The notes under the pieces: generated by a model
Database searches by the model: none
Seen by the model: only the letters and a program-made list of their open reading frames with translations
What the model was told of the DNA's origin: nothing
Shown: piece by piece, positions 1-7,496 of the stretch
How positions within the stretch are numbered: position 1 is the first letter of the stretch
Layout of the letters: the number at the start of each line of letters is the position of its first letter
Source of the DNA: Nitrospira sp.
GTDB taxonomy: Bacteria > Nitrospirota > Nitrospiria > Nitrospirales > Nitrospiraceae
Direction: 5' to 3'
DNA: 43,294 nucleotides
NCBI GenBank assembly: GCA_009594995.1
Contig: VOPR01000026.1
Span: forward strand, 1 to 43,294
Position numbers and translations under genes: made by a program

Positions 1-675
1 CGCATGGCGGCGATCAGTCAGTCGAATATCAAGCTGGTGGGAACACACGTCGGCGTCAGCATCGGCGAAGACGGCCCGTCCCAGATGGGACTCGAAGATC
101 TGGCCATGATGTCGACCCAGCCGGGCGTCACCGTGCTGTACCCGTCTGATGGTCTTTCAATGTACAAACTGATGGAGTCGGCCACGGCCCACAAGGGCAT
201 GGTTTATCTGCGCGCCGGTCGCCCAAAGACTCCAGTGATCTATGGGCCGGACGAAACCTTCCGGATCGGCGGCTCGAAAGTGCTTCGGCAAAGCGCGGCC
301 GATCAGCTGACGATCGTGGCGGCCGGCGTGACCCTTTTCGAGGCCTTGAAAGCGCATGACCAATTGAAAGCGGCCGGCATCGCGACGCGCGTCGTGGATT
401 TGTACAGCATCGTGCCCGTGGATCAGGCGACCTTGATCGAGTGTGCGCGGGCGACCGGCGGACGATTCCTGACCGTCGAAGATCACTATGCCCATGGCGG
501 CATCGGCGATGCCGTGTTGAGTGCGCTGGCTTCCGAGGGCGTGCGGGTTCGCAAGTTGGCTGTCCGGGAAATTCCGCGCAGCGGGAAGCCGGACGAACTC
601 GTCGATCATTTCGGAATTGGAGTACGTTCGATTGTCGAAGCGGCCAAAGACATCGTCAAAACAGCCACCCGCTGA
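1..675 (+). CDS. Transketolase, C-terminal part (5'-truncated by window)
   Basis: This is the 3' part of a transketolase gene whose reading frame runs in from before base 1. The visible 224 or so residues begin in the pyrimidine-binding domain (GEDGPSQ motif, LEDLAMM) and continue through the C-terminal domain (VAAGVTLFEAL, VVDLYSIVPVD, EDHYAHGGIGDAV). Transketolases transfer two-carbon ketol units in the pentose phosphate pathway or the Calvin cycle. The layout resembles split transketolases, where N- and C-terminal halves are separate genes, but the upstream sequence is missing, so a full-length enzyme cannot be excluded. Its last 44 bases overlap the start of the Crp/Fnr gene in another frame. 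The ATG at base 4 is internal, not the true start. Confidence 0.9.
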   Translation, partial: RMAAISQSNIKLVGTHVGVSIGEDGPSQMGLEDLAMMSTQPGVTVLYPSDGLSMYKLMESATAHKGMVYLRAGRPKTPVIYGPDETFRIGGSKVLRQSAADQLTIVAAGVTLFEALKAHDQLKAAGIATRVVDLYSIVPVDQATLIECARATGGRFLTVEDHYAHGGIGDAVLSALASEGVRVRKLAVREIPRSGKPDELVDHFGIGVRSIVEAAKDIVKTATR

Positions 676-1372
676 ACGATCCAGCCCCCAGGCTCCTGCC
701 GGGCTGAATCAGATTCCCCTGCTCCAGATTCTCAGCGCCCAGGATCGTCAAAAGGTCCTGGGCGAAATGACTGAAACCCGTTACGGCAAGGGCGAGTACA
801 TCTTTCGCGAGGGCGATCCGACGGAATACTTCCACATCGTGAAGGAAGGGTCGGTCAAGTGCGTCAAGTCGTCGCTCGACGGGAAGGAGTGCACGCTGAA
901 AGTCCTCATGCCGGGGGATCTTTTCTGCTGTGACGCCTCGGCCTTCGACGGCGCCTCTCACCCCGGCACGGCCCAGCCTATGGGCGATGTCAGCGTGCTC
1001 CGGATGAAAAAAGAAGCCTACTTTAAGATGCTGCGGGCGAATCCGGATGCCGCGATGGAAGTCATCCGCTACCTGGGCAACCGGCTCAACGAAGCCCAGG
1101 AAAAGGCCAAGGTGCTGGCCCTCGACCGTGCCGATCAACGACTAGCCTCTTTGCTGGTGAATCTGGCCGAACGCAGCGGTATCAAGGACCCGAACGGGAT
1201 TCGGGTGACCGTTCGTTTGACGCGTCAGGATATGGCCAACATGGTGGGCGTGACCACTGAAACCGCCATCCGGATCATGGCGCGCTTCAAGAAGGATCGG
1301 CTGGTCACCGGCACCGCTGCCCGCCTCATCATTCGTGATCTTCCCAAGCTGAGAATCCTCGCTTCCACGTAA
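632..1372 (+). CDS. Crp/Fnr-family transcriptional regulator
   Basis: A 246-residue regulator with an N-terminal cyclic-nucleotide-type beta-barrel (about residues 30-130, with GEYIFREGDP and VLMPGDLF), a dimerisation helix, and a C-terminal winged helix (about 195-235). The recognition helix keeps the Glu and Arg (E210, R214 in TTETAIRIM) that contact a TGA half-site in Crp and Fnr. It has no N-terminal cysteine cluster like Fnr and no clear cAMP-binding RxSxxA, so its signal is unknown. I chose the TTG at 632 because GGAG lies 9 bases upstream and it gives a family-normal length; the longer open frame back to 521 is buried in the transketolase. It overlaps that gene by 44 bp, implying co-transcription. 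A matching palindrome and nirK follow directly. Confidence 0.9.
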   Translation: MSKRPKTSSKQPPAERSSPQAPAGLNQIPLLQILSAQDRQKVLGEMTETRYGKGEYIFREGDPTEYFHIVKEGSVKCVKSSLDGKECTLKVLMPGDLFCCDASAFDGASHPGTAQPMGDVSVLRMKKEAYFKMLRANPDAAMEVIRYLGNRLNEAQEKAKVLALDRADQRLASLLVNLAERSGIKDPNGIRVTVRLTRQDMANMVGVTTETAIRIMARFKKDRLVTGTAARLIIRDLPKLRILAST

Positions 1373-1401
1373 TTTCTTCCTCGACAACGCAGGTATTTTC
1401 A

Positions 1402-1425
1402 AAAACATGACAATAGTCATGTTTT
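1402..1425. promoter_or_regulatory. Palindromic Crp/Fnr-type operator upstream of nirK
   Basis: Two perfect 10-bp arms (AAAACATGAC and GTCATGTTTT) flank AATA. The centre reads ATGA-N6-TCAT, the TGA-N6-TCA core and spacing of Crp and Fnr boxes. It sits 30 bp after the stop of a Crp/Fnr gene and about 120 bp before the nirK start. This suggests autoregulation and/or control of nirK. As RNA it could also form a weak AT-rich hairpin followed by four Ts, so a terminator role for the regulator gene is the main alternative. Confidence 0.6.
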
Positions 1426-1545
1426 AGTGACGAGGCCCTCCCGTATGGTGCAGGCAGAGGCGCAGCATTCGATCGCGACGAATGCTGATCCGGGGGCGAT
1501 GCGCTCCCGGTCGCCGAGTGAACTGTACGGATGACGGGAGAAGAG

Positions 1546-2517
1546 ATGAACACACATAAAGGGTTTTTCCATCGAGGCGGCGGTCGGTACAAGGCGATGG
1601 TGATTGTCGGGACGGCACTTGGCATGGTGGCTGGTATGGCCCTGTCGGTCCACGCAAAGACCCACGAGGTCAAGATGACCGCGGTGGAAACGGACATCGT
1701 CATCGACGGCGGGGGTGAAAAATATGCGGCCTGGACGTTCAACGGGCAGTTCCCGGGTCCGGTCGTGCGGGTGACCGAAGGGGATACGATTAATTTCACC
1801 TTGACCAATCCCGCCAGCAATAAGAATCCCCATGCGATGGATTTCCATGCCGCGGAAGTCGATTTCTTGAAGAACTACCGGGCCGTCAACACCGGCGAGA
1901 CGCACAGTTTCTCGTTCACGGCGAAGAAGCCGGGAGTGTTCTTCTACCATTGCGGAGCGCCGCCTATGATTCAACACGTCGCGCGCGGCATGTTCGGCGC
2001 GATCATCGTCGATCCAAAGAATGCCAAGGTGTGGCCGAAAGCGGATCGGGAATATGTGTTGGTGCAGTCGGAGTTTTTTAAGAATCCGAATGATGTCCAA
2101 GCCATGTTCGATCGTAAGTACGACGGCATGATGTTCAACGGCGGCATTTTCAAGTATCACCCGTTCGTGACCGGCGGGGGAAAACTTGATGCCAAGCCCG
2201 GGGAGCGTGTCCGTATTTATTTCGTCAACGCCGGACCGAACGAGTTTTCCTCGTTCCACCCGATCGGCGAAATCTGGGACAACGTGTATGAGAGCGGCAA
2301 TCCCGCCAACAATCTGAAAGGCGTGCAAACCTACGTCGTGGGGCCTGGCAGTGCGGCCACGTTCGATGTGGTGGTGGAGTCCCCTGGCGCCTATCCGCTG
2401 GTCACCCATTCTCTGACCGGTGCGCTACGCGGCGCGATTGCGGTCTTGCTGGCCGGGCCGGACGCCAAACCGGCGCCGTTGATGCCGATGGTGCCGTGGG
2501 AATTGCCGGCGAAGTAA
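1546..2517 (+). CDS. nirK: Copper-containing nitrite reductase (NirK)
   Basis: A 323-residue two-cupredoxin-domain protein that should reduce nitrite to nitric oxide in the periplasm. The signal peptide runs to about residue 37 (SVHA|K). Type 1 copper ligands are visible: H96, C136, H144 and M149 (HAMDFH, FYHC, IQHVARGM). Type 2 ligands are H101, H135 and H288 (VTHSL). The catalytic pair is D99 and H238 (SSFHPIG). The full CuNIR set is therefore present, separating it from laccase-like multicopper oxidases. The ATG at 1546 has GGGAGAAG just upstream and is preferred over 1531. The Crp/Fnr gene and palindrome upstream suggest regulation by redox state or nitrogen oxides. In nitrite oxidisers the role of NirK is debated. 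Confidence 0.93.
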   Translation: MNTHKGFFHRGGGRYKAMVIVGTALGMVAGMALSVHAKTHEVKMTAVETDIVIDGGGEKYAAWTFNGQFPGPVVRVTEGDTINFTLTNPASNKNPHAMDFHAAEVDFLKNYRAVNTGETHSFSFTAKKPGVFFYHCGAPPMIQHVARGMFGAIIVDPKNAKVWPKADREYVLVQSEFFKNPNDVQAMFDRKYDGMMFNGGIFKYHPFVTGGGKLDAKPGERVRIYFVNAGPNEFSSFHPIGEIWDNVYESGNPANNLKGVQTYVVGPGSAATFDVVVESPGAYPLVTHSLTGALRGAIAVLLAGPDAKPAPLMPMVPWELPAK

Positions 2518-2538
2518 ACCGTTTTGTGATGGAATCTT

Positions 2539-2562
2539 CGGCCGGCCCGAAGGGGCCGGCCG
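2539..2562 (+). other. GC-rich hairpin after nirK
   Basis: A perfect 10-bp stem (CGGCCGGCCC with its complement) closes on GAAG, 22 bp after the nirK stop. No T-run follows, so it is not a textbook intrinsic terminator. It could stabilise the nirK 3' end, attenuate read-through into the envelope genes, or act in Rho-dependent termination. Confidence 0.55.
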
Positions 2563-2628
2563 GACAACGCGAGAGAGTAACAATGACGACACCATTTATT
2601 CATGGATCGTGGTTTCTGGGAGATGCCG

Positions 2629-2976
2629 ATGCGATGTCCTGGGATGACGCTGAGCTGCTTACTCCTGTCCGCCGGGTGCCTCGTGAGTCCAGTCAGTGCC
2701 GACACCTCGCGCGAGCGAGTGGCGCTCTTCTTATCCGGCCAAGACTGTCCCTCTTCCCGCCGGAATATCGCTGCGGAGCTGGCGCAAGTCGCAGGCGTCA
2801 CTCGCGTGGACTTGGAGAGCGTTCCTGACCATGCATTGGTCGATGTCGTGAGCGGCGGCGTGACTCCGGAGAATCTCCTGGCGGCCGCGCGCCGTGCTAT
2901 GCTCAACGGCGCTCGTTGTCAGGCGGAGATCATGAAGTCATGCATCTCTGCGGGGCCCTCTCCGACCCATCGATAG
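2629..2976 (+). CDS. Small exported protein with HMA-like fold signature
   Basis: A protein of about 115 residues with an N-terminal hydrophobic segment (signal peptide or lipoprotein-like) followed by one small domain. The pattern, FLSGQDCPSSRRNIAAEL then VTRVDLESVPDHALVDVV then a helix, resembles the beta-alpha-beta layout of heavy-metal-associated domains. Only one cysteine of the usual CxxC is present (DCPSS), with further cysteines near the C terminus (GARC, KSC). Metal binding is therefore uncertain. The ATG at 2629 is favoured by GGGAG six bases upstream; 2602 is an alternative. It follows nirK and may be co-transcribed. A copper-handling role for NirK is an inference from position only. 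Confidence 0.6.
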   Translation: MRCPGMTLSCLLLSAGCLVSPVSADTSRERVALFLSGQDCPSSRRNIAAELAQVAGVTRVDLESVPDHALVDVVSGGVTPENLLAAARRAMLNGARCQAEIMKSCISAGPSPTHR

Positions 2977-3038
2977 ACCCGGCGCACAACGATTTGGCTG
3001 ATCAGCGAGACTGGACCACCCTTACCCCAAGATCTGCC

Positions 3039-3668
3039 ATGCGGACGATGGACGCCACGGGGCACAGATGGAGAGTCTTGGCATGCTGCCTGGCTGTGGT
3101 GGCCGGGGCCTGGTTGCTGCCTGTGACGTCGGTGATCGCGCAGGAGGCGATGCTCGAATTTCCGATCCGGCCTTTTAACGTCGATGTCATGTTGCGACAG
3201 CAGACGTTCGCGCCGGATGATCGTGAAATCGGCGTGCAACTGGGGATCACGGCGTTGCGGTACGGCAATGTGGAGGTTCGCACGATCTACCAATTCTTCA
3301 GCATCCATACCCGGGAGTTCAGCACCGACCAGCATTCGCTGTTTGTAAATCCGCGCTGGAATAACTTCATCGACATCCTCGATTTTCCGAAACACAAACC
3401 CATCAGCCGCATCATTCGCCACGTGCTCTTTGGACCGTTGGAGGACCGAGCGGTGCCGTACGTCGGGGCGCTGGCCGGGGGGGTCTTGCCCGGTCCTGGA
3501 AACCGTGCACCCGGACACTTGATCGGGGGGCAGGTCGGCGTACGGTTTCCCGTCGCGCAGAGTCTGTCAGTCGATATCAGCGTACAGTACAGTCAGTACG
3601 GTGTAGATTTTCGAGGTGAAGCGGGACAGGCGCAGCAATGGGTCTTTCTCACGGGGGTTCGATTTTGA
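3039..3668 (+). CDS. Predicted outer-membrane beta-barrel protein
   Basis: About 209 residues with a signal peptide (basic start, hydrophobic stretch, VIAQ near the cleavage site). The mature part has alternating hydrophobic/polar strands (VEVRTIYQFFS, GGQVGVRFPV, LSVDISVQYSQYGVDF) ending in an aromatic residue (GVRF), typical of small outer-membrane barrels. No enzyme motif is visible. The ATG at 3039 puts the signal peptide at the N terminus; the frame is open further upstream to 2916 without a better ribosome site. The last 31 bp overlap the next gene as annotated. No specific function is assigned. Confidence 0.7.
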   Translation: MRTMDATGHRWRVLACCLAVVAGAWLLPVTSVIAQEAMLEFPIRPFNVDVMLRQQTFAPDDREIGVQLGITALRYGNVEVRTIYQFFSIHTREFSTDQHSLFVNPRWNNFIDILDFPKHKPISRIIRHVLFGPLEDRAVPYVGALAGGVLPGPGNRAPGHLIGGQVGVRFPVAQSLSVDISVQYSQYGVDFRGEAGQAQQWVFLTGVRF

Positions 3669-4699
3669 TCAGGCGGTCCTGGCGGAGCTCTATGTGGCTG
3701 GTCCTGCTCTGGCTCCTGTTGCCGGGATGCGGTCTGCTGATCGATGCGGTCGAACATGTCTGGCCGGTGACGGGCAACAAGGTTGATATCATCTGTGAGC
3801 GTGAGCGGGTGCAGGTCGGTCTAGCGATGGAGCCGTTCCGGCCGTTCGTCTTTCCGACCATCTGGACCGACGAGGGCGCTCGCGTGACGGGACTCGATGT
3901 CGAACTGACCAGGGCGATGACTGACGAATTATCCCGTCGGTGCGGCCGCCCGGTGATTCCGGTCCTGCATCTCGTGCGCTTCAGAGATCTTTTCAGACTG
4001 CTCAACGAAGGACATCTGGATTGGTTTGTCTCAGCGGTGGCAACCAACACCCCCGCGCCCACCAGGGCCGGGGTGGCCTACTCCCTGCCCTATTTTTACG
4101 GCGGCGGCATCAGCGGCATCACGACGAGTGCAACGGTGCTAGAGCGGGTGCAGGCGAATGTGCGGGAGCAGACGAGGCATCCGGCAGCCGACCGGCTGGC
4201 GGCGACGAGCCATGCGCTGGACGGGTTGACGATTGCGGTCCAGGATGAAACCAGCGCGTACTACTATGCTGATGCGAATTTGAGCGCGAACCGGGTCATG
4301 GTCTGCGATTCGCTGCCTGCCGCATTTGAATATGCCGATGCCGGCACTGAGCCGCGCATCGACGTCATTCTCGGCGCACAACCGGTGTTGCAGTATATGG
4401 TGACACGGGTCCGCAAAGACTGGTCGCTGTTGGCGCGTGCAGACGGACTCCCCTTGTTTCTGACTAAAGCGGACTACGGAGTCGTTGTGGCCGAGGAGAG
4501 TTATCGCCTGCGGTGGTTGGTCAACGATCTGTTGTTGAAGTTGGACGAATCAGGTCGCCTGCGCGACATGCGAACACGCTGGTTAGATGAGGAATATGCC
4601 TTTCCCCGGCGTGCCTCTCTGGAAGGATTACCATTCGATGTGGAGAAAATGGCGGCTCATTATGTCCAGGGCACTTGTCGACTCAGGCCCGAACGCTGA
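3638..4699 (+). CDS. Family 3 extracellular solute-binding lipoprotein
   Basis: A protein of about 350 residues. After a basic, hydrophobic N terminus comes a lipobox (LLLPGC), so the mature protein should be lipid-anchored. The body matches bacterial family 3 solute-binding proteins: VQVGLAMEPFRPF, TGLDVELTRAMTDEL, FRDLFRLLNEGHLDWFVSA, then GLTIAVQDETSAYYYA and a C-terminal helix (LVNDLLLKLDESGRL). Such proteins bind small polar solutes for ABC importers or act as sensors. No permease or ATPase gene is adjacent, so its partner is unknown. The ATG at 3638 overlaps the previous gene; TTG 3665 or ATG 3692 would also keep the lipobox. Confidence 0.8.
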   Translation: MGLSHGGSILIRRSWRSSMWLVLLWLLLPGCGLLIDAVEHVWPVTGNKVDIICERERVQVGLAMEPFRPFVFPTIWTDEGARVTGLDVELTRAMTDELSRRCGRPVIPVLHLVRFRDLFRLLNEGHLDWFVSAVATNTPAPTRAGVAYSLPYFYGGGISGITTSATVLERVQANVREQTRHPAADRLAATSHALDGLTIAVQDETSAYYYADANLSANRVMVCDSLPAAFEYADAGTEPRIDVILGAQPVLQYMVTRVRKDWSLLARADGLPLFLTKADYGVVVAEESYRLRWLVNDLLLKLDESGRLRDMRTRWLDEEYAFPRRASLEGLPFDVEKMAAHYVQGTCRLRPER

Positions 4700-4718
4700 C
4701 GGCATGGAGAGGAGACGG

Positions 4719-5480
4719 ATGATGAGAAGGTCGGTATGGTTCATCGCGGCAGTGGCGCTGGTGCTCCTCATCGTGCAGCCGTTGACGGTCCTGGCGGTCG
4801 AACGGGCTGAAGCGGAGGAAACGGCGCGCCTCCTGGCAAAACTGCTGGAGTCCGGGCGTGCGGTGATCGAGCGCAATCAATCCTTGATCGATGATCCCCA
4901 CAAGGGTGAGAAGGGATTTACGCCGGAATTGTTCGAGCAGCAATTGATACGGGATTTTCAGAGCAGGACAGGAATTGATCTGACGGCGTTGCCGACGGCG
5001 CCCGTGTCCATCCTGATTCCGCCATTGGCTAAGGAACTCCTGCCTGCATTGGTTCAAGCCAGCCGGGAGGTCGTCCGCGAAGCGCAGGTCGTCATCAACC
5101 AGCGCGGCATCGGCTATAAGAATTTTATTCCCGCCACCTATGGGAGTCAGGCCTCCGCTCGCTTCTCCAAGGCTGCACATGTCCGGTTGAAACAGACCGC
5201 GATTCAACCGCGCAACCCGAAAAATGAGCCGGATGAGTATGAAGCGTCGGTGCTGAACTGGCTTGCTGCCAGGCCGCGCGCCGAGGCCTATGTCAGCGAG
5301 TTGACCGAAGAGGGGCGCACGTTACGCGTGGTCATGCCGATCTATTATGCCAAGGATTGTCTGGTCTGCCATGGCGGGCCGAAAGGTGATCTCGACATCT
5401 CCGGCTATCCCAAGGAAGGACACAAGGAAGGTGATCTTGCCGGGGCCATTACGGTGACTGCGCCACTGGGCAATCGATAA
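4719..5480 (+). CDS. Tll0287-like (DUF3365) c-type heme protein
   Basis: A 253-residue protein with an N-terminal membrane anchor or signal peptide (residues about 5-27) and a Tll0287/DUF3365-type sensor-like fold. One heme c attachment site (CLVCHG) lies near residue 217, preceded by IYYAKDC and followed by GPKGDLDISGYPKEG, characteristic of this family. It is expected to be periplasmic and may sense or pass on electrons. The ATG at 4719 has AGGAG upstream; the next codon is also ATG. It is last in the plus-strand envelope gene train and ends 2 bp before the convergent cupin gene. Confidence 0.85.
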   Translation: MMRRSVWFIAAVALVLLIVQPLTVLAVERAEAEETARLLAKLLESGRAVIERNQSLIDDPHKGEKGFTPELFEQQLIRDFQSRTGIDLTALPTAPVSILIPPLAKELLPALVQASREVVREAQVVINQRGIGYKNFIPATYGSQASARFSKAAHVRLKQTAIQPRNPKNEPDEYEASVLNWLAARPRAEAYVSELTEEGRTLRVVMPIYYAKDCLVCHGGPKGDLDISGYPKEGHKEGDLAGAITVTAPLGNR

Positions 5481-5482
5481 AC

Positions 5483-5800
5483 TTACGGGTTGGGCGCCAC
5501 GAACACGAGCACTTTCAAACGCTGCGCGGTGTGATTCTTCACTCCATGTTCCTCACCGGCCGGCGCCATGGTTCCCTGCCCCGATCCCAGCACGCGTTTT
5601 TCTGCTCCGACCTGAAAGGTGCCCTCTCCTTCCAGCACGATGTAGACCTTGTCCTGGTCGCCGTGAATGTGCCCCTTCTGTTCCTGCCCCGGCTCGAAAC
5701 AATAGATGTCGCAAAAGAAACGGGTGGTTTCGAACAGGTTGTTCTTCTTCATTTTCTCTTGGCTGAACTGCTGGAAATCCGAGAGGGCAATCACCTTCAT
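5483..5800 (-). CDS. Cupin-domain protein
   Basis: A 105-residue single-domain cupin with the metal-binding pattern GHIHGDQDKVYIVLEGEG and a second motif, APAGEEHGVKN. Three histidines and a glutamate can bind one metal. Stand-alone small cupins are sensors, isomerases or accessory proteins, so no substrate is assigned. Its ATG overlaps the stop of the upstream CCG-domain gene as ATGA, and GGAG lies 8 bases before the start, so the two genes are translationally coupled. Longer versions of this frame run antisense into the neighbour and are not supported. Confidence 0.85.
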   Translation of the reverse strand: MKVIALSDFQQFSQEKMKKNNLFETTRFFCDIYCFEPGQEQKGHIHGDQDKVYIVLEGEGTFQVGAEKRVLGSGQGTMAPAGEEHGVKNHTAQRLKVLVFVAPNP

Positions 5801-6720
5801 GTCATGGGCTCCGCGGGTGAGGATAAATGTGCTGTGTCTGTTGCTTGTAAACGAGTGACGATTCGGTCGACTGAAATCAGATGGCGTGACAGTCCCAGAT
5901 CTTGCGCTGGAATCCCCATCGCCAGGCCGAGCAGTTGCGGGAGATGGAGGATGGGGAGATTCAATTCGGTCTTGACCGCCCTCCCCGCCCGTTCCTGGTA
6001 GATATCGAGACTCATGTGACAGAGTGGACAGGGTGTCACCATAAAATCCGCGCCGTGATCCCGCGCATCTTTCATGTTGGTGCCGGCCATAGCCACGGCA
6101 ATGGCCTCCTTCTCCAGGATGATGGGGAAGCCGCAACACTTCGTCCGTCCGGCATAGGCGACTGGCTCCCCGCCGACGGCACGGATGATTTTTTCCAACG
6201 AACTGGGATTTTCCGGATCATCGAACCCCAGCTCCCAGGATGGGCGCAGCATGTAGCAGCCGTAGAACGGGGCGATGCGAAAGTTACGAAACGGTGACTG
6301 GACTGTTTCCGCGACGCGGGTCAGCCCGAGATCCCGGACGGCGATCCAGAGGAGATGTTTCACTTGCACGCCGCCGCCATAAGTGATGCCGTCTTGCGCG
6401 AGAATCTTATTCACCCGCTCAAGTGTTCCCGGTTCGCTTTTCAGGCGTCGATTGGCCGCGCTCATCACGCCCTGACAGGTGCCGCAGATGGTCATCACGT
6501 CCAGCCCCATCCGCTCGGCCTGAGCGAAGGTGCGGGCGTTTAAAGCGAGGGCCAGGTCCGGGTCTGCTTCCCCGATGACGCCGGCTCCGCAACAAGACGA
6601 GGCGGCGAGTTCGACGACCTCGATACCCAGTCGACCGACGATGGCCATGGTGGATTGGTAGAGTTCGGGCGTGGCGCCTTTGGCGGCGCAACCGGGATAG
6701 AGGGCAAATTTTAGCGGCAT
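5797..6720 (-). CDS. CCG-domain (HdrB / SdhE-like) iron-sulfur protein
   Basis: A 307-residue protein with two cysteine-rich CCG domains: C11, CC43-44, C79 and C82, then C155, CC195-196, C231 and C234. This is the signature of heterodisulfide reductase subunit B and of the SdhE (also called SdhC) subunit of non-classical succinate dehydrogenases. Each CCG domain can hold a non-cubane or zinc site for thiol or electron chemistry. The window also contains an SdhB with matching non-classical features (17002-17976), so a role in succinate:acceptor oxidoreduction is a reasonable inference, although the genes are 11 kb apart. An Hdr-type complex is the alternative. It is coupled to the cupin by ATGA. 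Confidence 0.82.
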   Translation of the reverse strand: MPLKFALYPGCAAKGATPELYQSTMAIVGRLGIEVVELAASSCCGAGVIGEADPDLALALNARTFAQAERMGLDVMTICGTCQGVMSAANRRLKSEPGTLERVNKILAQDGITYGGGVQVKHLLWIAVRDLGLTRVAETVQSPFRNFRIAPFYGCYMLRPSWELGFDDPENPSSLEKIIRAVGGEPVAYAGRTKCCGFPIILEKEAIAVAMAGTNMKDARDHGADFMVTPCPLCHMSLDIYQERAGRAVKTELNLPILHLPQLLGLAMGIPAQDLGLSRHLISVDRIVTRLQATDTAHLSSPAEPMT

Positions 6721-6861
6721 AGGTCTCGTCGTCTGGTTGTCCGTCCTGTCCCTGTCAACATAGCGTATTTGCCCCCTCCATGAACAGCTCACAGCGCCAT
6801 TCATTACTCCAGTATTACTCTGTGCGGCAGGAGTGAGAGTGAAGGAGGAGCGATGTCCGGT

Positions 6862-7308
6862 TTATGGAAGTTTTGAAACGGTCTCCTTATAGCTTTTCTT
6901 GAGGTCTTCAACAGCGGCGTTCATGTTGTCTTTCAGCTTGCTCCAGGCCGAACTGGTGCTGTGGCTGACTTCGTCGAGCTGCTTTCGAGCCTCTTCTTTC
7001 TTCCGTTCGAGATCCTGAAGGGCCTTTTGCATCTCCGTTCTAGCTTCTACCGACGCGGCGCTGGTTTTTTTCTGGAGTTCGGTGATCTTGACCTGCATCT
7101 CGGCCAACTCGGCTTGAATCGTTTTTTGAAAGGTGTCCTTCTGCTGGAGCGTGTACTGCTTCGTGGACTCGACCGCTTCCTTGGTATCCCGTATGACTTT
7201 CTCGGTTGTAGACGGTTGTGATTGGTCTCCGGCCGCGACCGTCCAGGGATTACTGGCGAGCAGGGCGCTCGTTAGACAGAGAAACAACAGGATTTTCCCT
7301 ACGATCAT
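6862..7308 (-). CDS. Secreted coiled-coil protein
   Basis: A 148-residue protein with a signal peptide (about residues 1-26, TVAAG near cleavage) and an almost continuous charged helix rich in Lys, Glu and Gln (LQKKTSAASVEARTEMQ, LERKKEEARKQLDEV). It resembles apolipoprotein-like or sll1863-type stress proteins in composition. No catalytic motif is visible. AGGAG lies 8 bases before the ATG. It is transcribed divergently from the HDOD gene and is probably monocistronic. Function unknown. Confidence 0.75.
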   Translation of the reverse strand: MIVGKILLFLCLTSALLASNPWTVAAGDQSQPSTTEKVIRDTKEAVESTKQYTLQQKDTFQKTIQAELAEMQVKITELQKKTSAASVEARTEMQKALQDLERKKEEARKQLDEVSHSTSSAWSKLKDNMNAAVEDLKKSYKETVSKLP

Positions 7309-7379
7309 GCGGGTACTCCTCTCTGGTTCAGCGGGCTAAATGACACGGGATTCCGGAAGACCCCGAAATGTCGATACAT

Positions 7380-7394
7380 TTGGCACGTTCTGTG
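7380..7394 (+). promoter_or_regulatory. Candidate sigma-54 promoter for the HDOD-sthA unit
   Basis: The sequence TGGCACG-TTCT-GTGC matches the -24/-12 consensus TGGCACG-N4-TTGC at all but one fixed base and has exact spacing. It lies about 100 bp before the HDOD start. The element is also a short palindrome (GGCAC/GTGCC), so a chance match or a repressor site remains possible. Confidence 0.5.
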
Positions 7395-7496
7395 CCCAGT
7401 CGCCATTCCGGAGCCCGTTAAGGTTTTCGGCAATATGAACCGAAAAGGATCTACAACGAACACAAATCCGTAACCCCTCGCTGTGGTGTGAGCCCT

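Noticed and set aside
632..1372. Regulator as a true oxygen-sensing Fnr
   Set aside because: There is no N-terminal cysteine cluster, so an iron-sulfur sensor is not supported.
1417..2409. 330-codon open frame antisense to nirK
   Set aside because: It is a high-GC shadow of nirK with His/Arg-rich composition and no ribosome site or family pattern.
1546..2517. Laccase-like multicopper oxidase
   Set aside because: The protein has two cupredoxin domains and the exact NirK ligand and catalytic residues (D99, H238, H288).
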